From assembly GCA_014377445.1 (NCBI GenBank), contig JACMPP010000086.1:1-64000 (forward strand): DNA of 64,000 nucleotides. Direction: 5' to 3'. The notes below the pieces were generated by a model that saw nothing but the letters and a program-made list of their open reading frames with translations, did no database searches and was not told where the DNA came from. Positions 52,781-61,728 of this stretch are shown piece after piece. Position numbers and translations under genes: made by a program. Position 1 is the first letter of the stretch. Every line of letters begins with the position of its first letter. Source of the DNA: Oligoflexus sp. GTDB taxonomy: Bacteria; Bdellovibrionota_B; Oligoflexia; Oligoflexales; Oligoflexaceae.

Positions 52781-54340
52781 ATGTCTCAAGAAACTGTTCG
52801 CTGGGAAGACTTCGATAAGATGCACGTCATCAGGAAGCTCAAAGAGATTGTGGGCAAATGGTGGAAGGTGCAGATCAACTTTACGGACAAACGTGGATTT
52901 CTACGTGGCGTTCCGGAAGGCAAATTCTTTAATCCACTCAATCCGATTTGCCAAGCCATCGTCGCCGACGAAAAAGGCTTTGGTAAACGCGTGACAACCG
53001 CTCGTCAAACTACGGTTGAATCCGTTAGTGCGAAAGGCGCCCGCATCACTCAGGATGTGACCGGTTTCTCGGTTATTTCACTGCCAATCCATGTGAATGG
53101 TGAATTCTTCGGTACGGTCTTCGGTGATGGCTTTATCTGCCAGGATTCGGCTGCCGCTCAGAAGACCCTCATTAAAGAATACCTTGAGCGCGATTTCCCA
53201 AGCCGCAAAGATCTGCCATCCAAGATCGAAGCGCTCCCTGTTCTTTCTTCAAGTGAACTGCACTACCTTGCCGAACTCATCACGCTCGTCGTCGATGAGA
53301 TCCTCATCATGCACAAAAACCTTGATGACGAGAAAAGCAAAGTCGGCGAACTCTCGAAAGAACTCGGTCAACGTTATGGCTTCGATCGTATGATCGGTAA
53401 GTCCATGGCGATGCAGGATCTCTATCGTCTTCTTGAAAAGATCTGCGATAGCGAAACCACCGTTTTGATCCAAGGTGAAAACGGAACCGGTAAAGAATTG
53501 ATCGCCAAAGCACTTCACTACAATTCCAAGCGCAAAAACAAGCGTTTGCTCGTCGTCAACTGCGGTGCTTTCAACGACAACCTTCTCGAGTCCGAACTCT
53601 TCGGTCACGTCAAAGGCGCATTTACGGGTGCGATCAAAGACAAAAAAGGTATGTTTGAAGCGGCCGACGGTGGAACACTCTTCCTCGATGAGATCGGTGA
53701 TACCACTCCTCAAATGCAGGTCAAACTCCTTCGCGTTCTTCAAGAAGGTACTTTCACTCCAGTCGGTAGCACGGAAGTGCGTCGCTGCGTGGTCAGAACC
53801 CTGGCCGCTACCAACAAAAACCTTTTGCATATGGTTTCGACGGGTGAGTTCCGCGAAGATCTTTACTACCGCCTGAACGTAATCAACGTTGCCGTTCCGA
53901 GCCTTCGTGAACGCAAAGATGATATCCCACTTCTCCTTGAGCATTTCCTTACCCGTTATGCCAAGACTAGTGGAGCGCCTAAGAAAAGCATTGCGAAGGA
54001 TTGCCTTGAGCGTTTGATGGACCATGAGTGGCCCGGTAACGTTCGTGAGCTTGAGAACGAGGTGGAACGCCTCTGTGTTCTCGCCGGCGAAGACAAAGAC
54101 CTGCCTGAAGATCTCTTGTCGGCCCGTATCAAAGAAAGCACCAAGAAGAAGTTCCCGGGTCTCCGCATCAGCGGCAACCTTAAAGATTCTCTCGAAGACA
54201 TGGAAAAAGTCATGATCCTCGAAGGACTCGAACGCAATGGCTGGAACAAATCACGATTGGCGAAGGAACTTGGCATCAGCCGAGCCGGCCTGATCACCAA
54301 AGTGCAGAAGTACGGCCTGGAAAAACGCAAGATTAGCTAA
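52781..54340 (+). CDS. Sigma-54-dependent activator with N-terminal sensory domain
   Basis: A 519-aa enhancer-binding protein from ATG 52781 (AGGGGA upstream; the track's first 23 residues overlap the promoter). Residues ~10-190 form a PocR/GAF-like sensory domain (KWWKVQINFTDKRGFLRG; PLNPICQAIV; FSVISLPIHVNGEFFGTVFG). The AAA+ domain has Walker A GENGTGKE, ELFGHVKGAFTGA and LFLDEIGD. A Fis-type HTH ends it (GWNKSRLAKELGISRAG). It should respond to a small ligand or redox cue and switch on a further sigma-54 regulon late in flagellar assembly, given its sigma-28-type promoter. Confidence 0.92.
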   Translation: MSQETVRWEDFDKMHVIRKLKEIVGKWWKVQINFTDKRGFLRGVPEGKFFNPLNPICQAIVADEKGFGKRVTTARQTTVESVSAKGARITQDVTGFSVISLPIHVNGEFFGTVFGDGFICQDSAAAQKTLIKEYLERDFPSRKDLPSKIEALPVLSSSELHYLAELITLVVDEILIMHKNLDDEKSKVGELSKELGQRYGFDRMIGKSMAMQDLYRLLEKICDSETTVLIQGENGTGKELIAKALHYNSKRKNKRLLVVNCGAFNDNLLESELFGHVKGAFTGAIKDKKGMFEAADGGTLFLDEIGDTTPQMQVKLLRVLQEGTFTPVGSTEVRRCVVRTLAATNKNLLHMVSTGEFREDLYYRLNVINVAVPSLRERKDDIPLLLEHFLTRYAKTSGAPKKSIAKDCLERLMDHEWPGNVRELENEVERLCVLAGEDKDLPEDLLSARIKESTKKKFPGLRISGNLKDSLEDMEKVMILEGLERNGWNKSRLAKELGISRAGLITKVQKYGLEKRKIS

Positions 54341-54392
54341 TTTTTGTCTCTGTTCCTTCATGCACCAACCTAATTATCAAGGATTGATTTTT

Positions 54393-54698
54393 ATGGCACT
54401 GAAACTCTTTGCAAAACCAGTTGAAGCCGAAGTAGTACAAATCGATAGCGACTCACGCGTAGCCCGCCTCGAGAAGCATGTTGAAGACATGTCCATGGAA
54501 ATGGGCAAATTGAAGAATGAAGTGGATACTATGGTTGCGCGTCAGCAGGGCTTCCGTCTCGCTCTCCGACGCCTAAGAGAATACCTGGAAGAACGCGGTG
54601 TACAAGAGAGCGCGGCTTCGGAAGGGAAAGAAGACGAAAGAGCTCCCGACAGACTCCCTGCGACTATCGCGCGCAAGGATAAGAGCGGACTTCACTGA
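54393..54698 (+). CDS. Small coiled-coil protein downstream of the activator
   Basis: A 101-aa protein from ATG 54393 (AAGGA 9 nt upstream). The centre (~20-65) is a predicted coiled coil (VARLEKHVEDMSMEMGKLK), followed by an Arg-rich helix and a charged disordered tail. It lies 52 nt after the activator gene and probably shares its transcript. It could be an adaptor or anti-activator, but I do not recognise it. It converges on the MBL-fold gene with 7 nt overlap. Confidence 0.65.
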   Translation: MALKLFAKPVEAEVVQIDSDSRVARLEKHVEDMSMEMGKLKNEVDTMVARQQGFRLALRRLREYLEERGVQESAASEGKEDERAPDRLPATIARKDKSGLH

Positions 54699-55750
54699 GA
54701 GTTGGCCTTTAGCTTCTCGACTGCTTTAAACTCTGCTTCGAATGCCTCTTGTTTTTCTTGGTCATCAAGTCCAGTCAGTTCCTCAAAGAATGACTGGGCT
54801 TCGGCCAAAGAACCCTCAGCTCCGAGACCATAAATCGTCGACACATGAAAGATTTGAAAATCCTTAACCTTGAGCGCGATCGCTATCAAGGCCGCTTGTC
54901 GCGACGTTAGATGCGCTTTGGCGACCGCACGGGAGCGATCCTGATCCAGAAAACTGCTTTCGCAAATCATGCGATCGGCCGTTCCAAAGGCGTCCTGGAG
55001 ACGTTTGACATTCAATCGATCAAAGCTCAAATCCGTGAGATACACCAGGGATTCGCCTGGCTCGCAACGAAGGAGCTTAGTTCCGAGGTCACGCGTACTG
55101 TAGATCTTGCCTTCGACTTTCAGGACTTCGTCGAAAAGGCTGTGTTTTACGTTGTGCTGAAGTTGACTGATCCAGGCCCCACTCGAGAGTCCGAGAGACG
55201 GGAGTTGATCATGAAGAAACTTGAGTTTGTCCGGATTCCTCAGTTTATACGCGATTGATTTGATACCGTGATGATCGAGCCCCACCGCCGAGAGTATCGA
55301 CCCATCATGAAGGATAGTGAGCTGATCTTGAGACCCAAGCTCTTCCTGCTCGTGGATAGCAAACCCATCCGTATTTCGAATCAGGGCCGTGGCAACTGAA
55401 CCGTCGGCACGAATCTCATGGACTTCAAATCGCAATTGATCGGGCTCGATTAGGTTCCACGCATAGGACTTGAGCTTGGCCTGCACACGTTCAAAAAAAG
55501 GGGCCGGGCCCCAAATCTTAAGCAGGCGCTTATGGGGAATGTTGACCCTGAGCCAACGGTCGAAGCCGATGAAGTGATCCATGTGCGTATGCGAGACAAA
55601 GACGTGACGGACCTTCATCAGATCCCGCTGCGTCAGCTGATCGATCGTGCCCAAATCGAACAACAGGGCCTCGCCACTGTTTCGCATGAAAGCGAACACT
55701 GCGGGATCACCCTGGAGTCCATTGAGAATTTCGAATTGCAGTTCATTCAT
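54692..55750 (-). CDS. Metallo-beta-lactamase-fold hydrolase (RNase Z-like)
   Basis: A 352-aa protein with the MBL metal motif VSHTHMDHFIGFDRWL (near residue 55) and a later Asp in LTDLSFDRL, resembling RNase Z/ElaC-type or phosphodiesterase-like MBL proteins. The usual final His-containing motif is not obvious (FHVSTIYG), so activity may differ or be lost. It overlaps the nitrilase gene by 8 nt. Substrate is unknown. Confidence 0.75.
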   Translation of the reverse strand: MNELQFEILNGLQGDPAVFAFMRNSGEALLFDLGTIDQLTQRDLMKVRHVFVSHTHMDHFIGFDRWLRVNIPHKRLLKIWGPAPFFERVQAKLKSYAWNLIEPDQLRFEVHEIRADGSVATALIRNTDGFAIHEQEELGSQDQLTILHDGSILSAVGLDHHGIKSIAYKLRNPDKLKFLHDQLPSLGLSSGAWISQLQHNVKHSLFDEVLKVEGKIYSTRDLGTKLLRCEPGESLVYLTDLSFDRLNVKRLQDAFGTADRMICESSFLDQDRSRAVAKAHLTSRQAALIAIALKVKDFQIFHVSTIYGLGAEGSLAEAQSFFEELTGLDDQEKQEAFEAEFKAVEKLKANSQ

Positions 55751-56609
55751 ATACTTCGGGACGCCTGTTGCTAAGGGCAGGAAGACGCGCGCGCACGGCG
55801 GCGATTCGCGAAAAACTTATTTCAGCCATGGCGACACCGGGGGTACCGCCGGTATTCGCAAGGACATAACCCCAGGGATCGACGATCATCGAGTGACCGT
55901 AGCAGCTCTTACCCGGTGAACTCTCACCAACCTGGTTAGAAGCGTAGACATAAGCCTGCTGTTCAATGGCCCGGGCCCGAATCAGCACTTCCCAATGGTC
56001 CATACCTGTCTGGGTGGTAAACGCTGAGGGCAAGAGGATGACGTCGAGAGCCCTAGCCTTTGCCAAACGCTCAAACAAGCGTGGGAATCTCAGATCATAA
56101 CAGATCGCGAGGCCGACGTTGTAGCCTTCGACTTCCAGCGTCACAAGACTGTCACCGCTCAGGAAACCATCCGACTCGCAGTAAAGGGGCTGCCCCTTGG
56201 CATCCATCAAATTGAAAGGGTGGGTTTTGCGATACTTAGCAATCTTCTGCCCATCGCGCCCAAAGACGTAGGACGTGTTGTAAACGCGCTTATGTCCGGT
56301 GCGGCCTTCCAATTCAACTTTTTCCGAGGCGCTGGGGCGTTCCCCAAAGCTGCCCGCAAAAAGAACGATGGAAAGTTCTTTGGCCAGGCTTGAAAGCGTT
56401 TGGACCAAAGCTCCATTATCGTCTTCGCCGTTTTGATAGATCGCTTCATAGGGGCCAATATAGGTGAAGACTTCGGGCAGAAGGACCCAATCCGCGCCCT
56501 GAGCGGCAGCATCACGCACCCATTGAATGGCATCACGAATATTTTTTTCTTTGTCCGCACCGCTGGTCATACAGACGGTCGCGAGGCGGAGATTTTTAAC
56601 ATTATGCAT
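55743..56609 (-). CDS. Nitrilase-superfamily amidohydrolase (Nit1/Nit2-like)
   Basis: A 288-aa carbon-nitrogen hydrolase from ATG 56609, immediately after the pyrB stop; the track's first 13 residues lie within pyrB. The Glu-Lys-Cys triad is visible in LLPEVFTYIG, AKYRKTHPFNL and AICYDLRFPRLFE. It is closest to Nit1/NLP-type enzymes that hydrolyse deaminated glutathione or omega-amides such as alpha-ketoglutaramate. Linkage to pyrB could suggest carbamoyl or amide metabolism. Confidence 0.88.
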   Translation of the reverse strand: MHNVKNLRLATVCMTSGADKEKNIRDAIQWVRDAAAQGADWVLLPEVFTYIGPYEAIYQNGEDDNGALVQTLSSLAKELSIVLFAGSFGERPSASEKVELEGRTGHKRVYNTSYVFGRDGQKIAKYRKTHPFNLMDAKGQPLYCESDGFLSGDSLVTLEVEGYNVGLAICYDLRFPRLFERLAKARALDVILLPSAFTTQTGMDHWEVLIRARAIEQQAYVYASNQVGESSPGKSCYGHSMIVDPWGYVLANTGGTPGVAMAEISFSRIAAVRARLPALSNRRPEVYE

Positions 56610-56610
56610 C

Positions 56611-57606
56611 TCAGAGCTCCGGTAGGACGATTTTGTGATCGACCCCAAATATCTTCGTCAAAAGAGCGACACGCGTCCACATTCCGTTGCGTTCTTGGCG
56701 CCAGTACTTGGCCCGGGGATCGGCATCGATCGCCACATCGAGCTCGGCTCGCCTTGGCAATGGGTGCATGATCACCGATTTCTCTTTCATCAATTTAAGG
56801 TGCTCGAACTTCAGGTGGAAGCGGCTGTAGTCCACTTTCTTGGATTCGCCTTCGGTATCGTATTCATCCTGAACACGTGTCATGTACACGGCATCGGCAA
56901 TAGTCAAAGCGTCCTGCAGTTGATCAGTTTCATCAAAACGCACGTTGGCTTTCTGCAACTTTGTTCGAATGTCGTCGCCGATTTTATATTCCGTCGGTGA
57001 GACAAAGACGATACGCATGTCTTGGTAGTTCGTGAGCAGGCCGCTGAGCGAGCGAATGGTTCGGCCGCGCTTGAGGTCGCCGACCATAACGATCGTCTTA
57101 CCGTCGATGCCGCCGTCACGCACAAAACTGCGGTTCAGGGTATAGATATCGAGAAGGGCCTGGGTCGGATGTTCATCCGGCCCCGAACCCGCATTGATAA
57201 TCGGCACGGGACGCTCACTCTCATCGAGAATGGCGGCGATGCGATTGCAAAGGCCGGGCACCGCTGTTCGCATGATGATCATGTCCACGTAACTCGAGAA
57301 GGTCTGGAGAGAATCCTCGATGCTCTCGCCTTTGCGCTCCGAGCTCGTGGCCGAATCGCGAATCTCGTTCGTCGACATGCCCAGGATCTGAGCGGCTGTT
57401 TGGAAAGAGAGAAAGGTTCGGGTCGATGGCTGCGTGAAATAAAGCATCGCGCGCTTGTGAGCGAGAAGTCCGCGCAGATACAGAAGCCCTTCTTTGGATT
57501 TATCGAAGCGTCTGATCGTATCGGTCAGAAGACAGATATAGTCGAGAAAGGGTCGATCAAATTGAGAACTGTTCAGGATATGCATCGGCGCAGATTCACG
57601 TTCCAT
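56611..57606 (-). CDS. pyrB: Aspartate carbamoyltransferase catalytic chain
   Basis: First committed step of pyrimidine synthesis: carbamoyl phosphate plus aspartate to carbamoyl aspartate. It is 331 aa with the carbamoyl-phosphate loop QPSTRTFLSFQTA, the 80s-loop ERKGES, HPTQALLDIYTL and HPLPRRAEL. No pyrI regulatory subunit or pyrC is adjacent. It follows purM by 11 nt, with AAGG before the ATG, so purine and pyrimidine genes share a transcript. Confidence 0.95.
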   Translation of the reverse strand: MERESAPMHILNSSQFDRPFLDYICLLTDTIRRFDKSKEGLLYLRGLLAHKRAMLYFTQPSTRTFLSFQTAAQILGMSTNEIRDSATSSERKGESIEDSLQTFSSYVDMIIMRTAVPGLCNRIAAILDESERPVPIINAGSGPDEHPTQALLDIYTLNRSFVRDGGIDGKTIVMVGDLKRGRTIRSLSGLLTNYQDMRIVFVSPTEYKIGDDIRTKLQKANVRFDETDQLQDALTIADAVYMTRVQDEYDTEGESKKVDYSRFHLKFEHLKLMKEKSVIMHPLPRRAELDVAIDADPRAKYWRQERNGMWTRVALLTKIFGVDHKIVLPEL

Positions 57607-57617
57607 TGTCTTTCACC

Positions 57618-58640
57618 TTATCCTTTATAACGCACAGAAGGCGAACCCTGGCCTGTCGCGATACTGCCTATCTTCGTAGCCCCGAGCTTGACTTCGGCAC
57701 AGGCTTTGATAAAAGCGTCCGCATCTTTTGCCGCAACCGCAGCGATCATGCCCGCACCCATGTTGAACACTCCTTCGACACTGGCAAAGGGGGCATCATA
57801 GTCATCAAAGATGCCCTGCATCCACTTCGGAGTCGGGATAGCTTTCGGATCGATCTCGGCCACAACATTGTCAGGCAGGACGCGTGGGAGATTGCCTGAG
57901 ATGCCACCGCCGGTGATATTCGCGAGCGCATGGACGCTGCCGGGAAGGGCTTTCAGAATCTCCGGCAGCTCCCAGTAAATGCGCGTTGGTGTCAGAGCCT
58001 GTTTGATGCGCTCTGGACTGGCCTTCTTTTCTTTCAACCATTTTCTCAGCAAGGAATACCCGTTGCTGTGAAAGCCGGAACTTTCAAGAGCGATGAGAAT
58101 ATCACCGGAGGCGACATGCTCCGGCCTTAGACGTTTCGCTCCATCAACAACTCCGACGACAAAGCCGGCGAGATCGAAATGGCCCTTGGCATAAAGCCCT
58201 GGAAGCTCCGCGGTCTCGCCGCCGAGCAAAGCGGTATCGCATTGTTTCAAGGCGGCACGAATCCCGGCGAGCACGGATTTGAATTGCTCGGAATCGAGAA
58301 TACCGGTTGCATAGTAGTCGAGAAAGAAGAGCGGGCGACCGCCGACGGTGTAAAGGTCATTCACACACATCGCCACCAGGTCGAAGCCGAGGCCTTCCAG
58401 TTGATTTTCTTCGATGGCGAGCAGCACCTTGGTTCCGACACCATCCGTCCCGGTCACGAGCAACGGGTCTTCCATGCCTTTAAAATCCGGACGGAAGAGA
58501 GCTGCAAATCCGCCGATGCCTGAGACGACTTCGCCGCCACGGGTGCCGATGCTTCCGCTTTTCTGAAGCCAATCGACAAGAGCATCGCCTTTTTCAACAT
58601 CGACGCCTGATTCTTTATAAAGGTCTCTACTCTCTGCCAT
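57618..58640 (-). CDS. purM: Phosphoribosylformylglycinamidine cyclo-ligase (AIR synthetase)
   Basis: ATP-dependent closure of FGAM to AIR in purine synthesis. It is 340 aa: YKESGVDVEKGDALV, DGVGTKVLLAIE, LVAMCVNDLYTVGGRPLFFLDY (in parts), GGETAELPG and the C-terminal NMGAGMIAAV. purN is not adjacent (it is at 13080), so purM is separated from its common partner. Confidence 0.97.
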   Translation of the reverse strand: MAESRDLYKESGVDVEKGDALVDWLQKSGSIGTRGGEVVSGIGGFAALFRPDFKGMEDPLLVTGTDGVGTKVLLAIEENQLEGLGFDLVAMCVNDLYTVGGRPLFFLDYYATGILDSEQFKSVLAGIRAALKQCDTALLGGETAELPGLYAKGHFDLAGFVVGVVDGAKRLRPEHVASGDILIALESSGFHSNGYSLLRKWLKEKKASPERIKQALTPTRIYWELPEILKALPGSVHALANITGGGISGNLPRVLPDNVVAEIDPKAIPTPKWMQGIFDDYDAPFASVEGVFNMGAGMIAAVAAKDADAFIKACAEVKLGATKIGSIATGQGSPSVRYKG

Positions 58641-58643
58641 GTC

Positions 58644-59375
58644 TTAGTCCTCTTCGTCAGAATGAGAAGTCGATTCGTCGAATATAGATCGCTGGGCTTG
58701 GACTGGACTCCGGGTTTCTTCATCCGCGACTTCTTCAGGCGGGAGCGGAATGGAGTCGAGAAGCTGAATGACCGAGCAGACCCAGGTCGGGGATAGCTGA
58801 AGTTCCTCGGCCCCTTCGTAAATCAGTGTGCGACCGCGGAGGGTTTCCAGATCGAAGAGCCCTTCGTTCTGCAACTCGCCCCGGAGCCAGAGAATACCCC
58901 CATCCTGAACCAAAAGTCCGAGAGCCAAATCTTCGGGACTTCGGCAGCTCAGGATTGTGGGCAGGCCGTAATCTCTGCCGACCTCGACCAGGAACTGAAG
59001 ACTGGCCTGATCGTGTTTGCGGACCTCGAGGGTATAGGCGTCTGCGCCCATCGCCCTTGTTTCGAGAACCTGTTCCTCACTGACAACAGGATCCAAACGC
59101 CAGATAGGCCGAATTCTATCGTCTTGTTTCCAGTCGCGGAATCGAGTGGCACTTGCTGCTTCACCAATTTGTTCCATGACTAAATCAATATTAGGCAGAA
59201 TATTCCCACTCGCGAGTCGAGCGTAAGTCAAATTTGGAAGGGGCTGTGGAGTAAGGCGGCGAACGGCGGGGGCATCTTGAATGTGAGCGCGGACCTTTTC
59301 GCGGTAACGGATGCGCTCTCGCCCTTTCTTGCCGCTGCTAGAAGGGTCGAATAGGTGATCGAGAAATCCGCTCAT
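58644..59375 (-). CDS. TrpC-like TIM-barrel protein lacking catalytic residues
   Basis: A 243-aa protein, 3 nt upstream of purM. Its middle (~75-200) aligns by eye with indole-3-glycerol-phosphate synthase: EQVLETRAMGADAYTLEV resembles the TrpC YQVxEARAAGADAxLLIV region, and LVEVGRDYGLPTILSCRSP resembles the following strand. The RKDF catalytic lysine is replaced (WRLDP) and the INNRNL loop is lost (LWLRGEL). The N- and C-terminal ends are charged and probably flexible. Tryptophan synthesis is therefore unlikely; it may be a structural or regulatory pseudoenzyme. GAGG precedes the ATG. Confidence 0.65.
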   Translation of the reverse strand: MSGFLDHLFDPSSSGKKGRERIRYREKVRAHIQDAPAVRRLTPQPLPNLTYARLASGNILPNIDLVMEQIGEAASATRFRDWKQDDRIRPIWRLDPVVSEEQVLETRAMGADAYTLEVRKHDQASLQFLVEVGRDYGLPTILSCRSPEDLALGLLVQDGGILWLRGELQNEGLFDLETLRGRTLIYEGAEELQLSPTWVCSVIQLLDSIPLPPEEVADEETRSPVQAQRSIFDESTSHSDEED

Positions 59376-59439
59376 ACTTCACACCTCATCAGACAAGGCG
59401 AATAAATTGAGAATAAACAGTCGCTTGTGGTCAGCTATC

Positions 59440-59466
59440 TAAAGTTTTGACAGTAGATTCCGATGC
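59440..59466 (+). promoter_or_regulatory. Sigma-28 (FliA) promoter of the OmpA-family gene
   Basis: TAAAGTTT-N11-TCCGATGC: perfect -35 block, exact spacing and the central CCGAT of the -10 block. Transcription would start near 59473, leaving a ~37-nt leader. The ORF track start at 59447 lies inside this promoter and is not a translation start. Confidence 0.68.
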
Positions 59467-59509
59467 GACTCTTAAGAAGATTAACGTGTTCCTCGGCCAA
59501 GGCAAAGTA

Positions 59510-60385
59510 ATGGGATCTATTCGATACATGAATAAAAACCGCTTCATTATGGCTATGTTTGCAATGCTTGCAGCACCTACAAACCATAGTCTCGGAGACG
59601 TTGTCTATAAGAAAGTCTCGACTCTTAGGGTCACTCCTCGAGACGATGATGCGGCTATGGTCTCTATGCCAAATCCACCACAAAACGACAACACGACATT
59701 TAAGATCTTGAAGATACAAAACGTTGGAAACAGTCTGACTGCAATGATCGATGGTGGGCTGGATCGCGGCATGCTGCCCGGTACAATCCTCAAGGCTCAA
59801 CGGCCTTACATCAGCCCCCTGGGTGTGAGTGAATTTATCCCGGTGGCGCTGCTCAAGACGCTTGAGGTCCGCGAAACCTACACAATAGCGGAAGTCGTGA
59901 CAAATGGTTCCCTGGACAGCCAGGTGCATTTCTCTGATTACCCCGAGCTCATGGTCGGTGACCGCGCCGAAGCCGAAGCGATCAATATCGCGTCCCGTAC
60001 GCAGTTGCTCCCGACGCTCTCGCTCACCTACAACAAACTTTTCGTCGATCCCAAAAGCAACCCGGGCAGCTACGAGCTCTCGTCGGCTGGACGGCAGCTC
60101 CTCATCGACAAGGGCCAAACCTTTGTGCAGGTTCGTGCTCCGCTTCTTCTGGTTGAAGGCTATACCGATGGCCACGGCGATCGAAGCACCAACCAGATGG
60201 AATCCTATCAACGGGCTCTCACTGTTCGCCAGACTCTCATCGACGAACTGGGTATCGATCCTGATCGTATCGTCGCTATTGGTATGGGTGAATCCGAAGA
60301 TCCACAGAACGCAAATCTTCCCGGCGCAGAAGATGAAGCAAGACGGGTGATCATCAAGGTTAAAACGCTGCCTCAGGAGAATTAA
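59510..60385 (+). CDS. OmpA-family peptidoglycan-binding protein under sigma-28-type control
   Basis: A 291-aa protein from ATG 59510 (AAGG 7 nt upstream); an ATG at 59528 is an alternative with a shorter signal region (RFIMAMFAMLAAPTNH). Residues ~55-150 are a beta-rich domain with GGLDRGMLPGTILKAQRP and a VGDRAEAEA ending, reminiscent of the FlgT C-terminal domain. The C-terminal ~100 residues are OmpA-like: VEGYTDGHGDRSTNQMESYQ, RALTVRQTLIDELGIDPDRI. The combination plus a FliA-type promoter suggests a MotY-like periplasmic ring protein anchoring the motor to the cell wall. Domain assignment of the N-terminal half is tentative. Confidence 0.8.
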   Translation: MGSIRYMNKNRFIMAMFAMLAAPTNHSLGDVVYKKVSTLRVTPRDDDAAMVSMPNPPQNDNTTFKILKIQNVGNSLTAMIDGGLDRGMLPGTILKAQRPYISPLGVSEFIPVALLKTLEVRETYTIAEVVTNGSLDSQVHFSDYPELMVGDRAEAEAINIASRTQLLPTLSLTYNKLFVDPKSNPGSYELSSAGRQLLIDKGQTFVQVRAPLLLVEGYTDGHGDRSTNQMESYQRALTVRQTLIDELGIDPDRIVAIGMGESEDPQNANLPGAEDEARRVIIKVKTLPQEN

Positions 60386-60483
60386 GACCCTCTCCTTTAC
60401 TGACAATATCTTGTATCCATTTAATTGCTGTTGTTGCATCATGCCTCCATGTGATCAACTTTACCAAATCGACTAGCTCTAAA

Positions 60484-61698
60484 ATGGATCGTGACATTTC
60501 GATGAAAGTCATCCCTGTGCTTGCGGCTTCCGCTTTGTCTTTTGTCGCTGCTTGGGGGCTCCTGAGCTGGACGCACAAATCCGCAAATCTTGCACAAACT
60601 CCAGCTTTACCATCCGTTCGTCCCGTCGCTGAATTCGAAGCCATGTTTGGCATCGGCATCAGCGAGCAATTGCTATTCAAAAAACAGGGACTGGCCTTTC
60701 TTAAGGCCGTGCTTGCCAGCAATGCCCGAGTCTATGTGTTTGTTTCGGCCGACCGACGGGAGGAAGTCGATAAACTTCTCCGCTCCTCGCCCCTTCTCCA
60801 CGGCATGGAACGTGAATCCATCGTTAAGATTCAGCTCGAACACGAATCGATGTGGACCCGGGACTACTTTCCAATACCCGTACTCAAAGCTATTCCCCAT
60901 CTGGTGCCGACGCCGAGTTTCGTCGATTTCGTCTATCGTGACGGCAATACCCTCGACGACGCGGCGATCCACCAGTTTGCCCTCGCCATTAATTTGAGCG
61001 TCGAACATTTGCCGATCGTTCTCGACGGCGGAAACTTCATGACCAACGGCGAAAGCTGTGTGCTTAGCGAGGCAGTTTCTGAAGATCCCGAAATACTGCT
61101 TTTAAATTCACCTGAGCCCCCGCTAGAGTCTAACTTGGAAGAGATCTTCCGCTCGACGCTGGGCTGTCGGAAGACAATTATTGTTAGCCAAATTCCCCAT
61201 CCTCACGTAGATATGTGGATAAAGTTTCTCAACAAGACCACCGTTGCCGTGAACCGCATCGATCCCGCTGAGATAAAAGCCAGCAGCGCAATCGGAGTGG
61301 CCGATCGCGAAAAGGCGGGCAAGATAGCGCTCGAATTGGATAGGGCTGCCGACCTTTTGGCAGAAGACTTTCAAGTCGTGCGTATGCCGATGGCTGTGCC
61401 TACGGCCGACTCTTTCATGACTTATACGAACGCCGTTCTTAGCAATGGTAAAGCAATTGTGCCTCGGTATTCCAAGTTACTGCCGAACAAAGACCAGGGT
61501 CGCACAGCAAAGGTGCTCGAGGGCTATGAACGGGAAGCCGAGCAAATTTATCGGCAATATGGATTTGAAGTAAGTTTCATCGATGCGAACGAACTGATTC
61601 AGGACGGCGGGGCTTTTCACTGTGTGACCTTTCACCTGCCTGACTTAGATGCCATATACAAAGACAAAGGATTTCTGGCTATCAAGCCGCCCCACTGA
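60484..61698 (+). CDS. Peptidylarginine/agmatine deiminase-family protein, membrane-anchored or exported
   Basis: A 404-aa protein with a hydrophobic N-terminal segment (MKVIPVLAASALSFVAAWGL) acting as signal peptide or anchor. The guanidino-modifying catalytic residues appear complete: MWTRDYFP, LDGGNFMTNG, PHPHVDMW (His and Asp) and GGAFHCVTFH with the nucleophilic Cys. Cytosolic agmatine deiminases lack a leader, so an extracytoplasmic peptidyl-arginine or free-arginine-type substrate is plausible. Starts at GTG 60451, ATG 60484 and ATG 60502 are all possible; none has a strong ribosome site. The SET gene follows 30 nt later. Confidence 0.82.
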   Translation: MDRDISMKVIPVLAASALSFVAAWGLLSWTHKSANLAQTPALPSVRPVAEFEAMFGIGISEQLLFKKQGLAFLKAVLASNARVYVFVSADRREEVDKLLRSSPLLHGMERESIVKIQLEHESMWTRDYFPIPVLKAIPHLVPTPSFVDFVYRDGNTLDDAAIHQFALAINLSVEHLPIVLDGGNFMTNGESCVLSEAVSEDPEILLLNSPEPPLESNLEEIFRSTLGCRKTIIVSQIPHPHVDMWIKFLNKTTVAVNRIDPAEIKASSAIGVADREKAGKIALELDRAADLLAEDFQVVRMPMAVPTADSFMTYTNAVLSNGKAIVPRYSKLLPNKDQGRTAKVLEGYEREAEQIYRQYGFEVSFIDANELIQDGGAFHCVTFHLPDLDAIYKDKGFLAIKPPH

Positions 61699-61728
61699 GA
61701 CTGAAGCGACTGAGCGAGGAGAGCTTCC

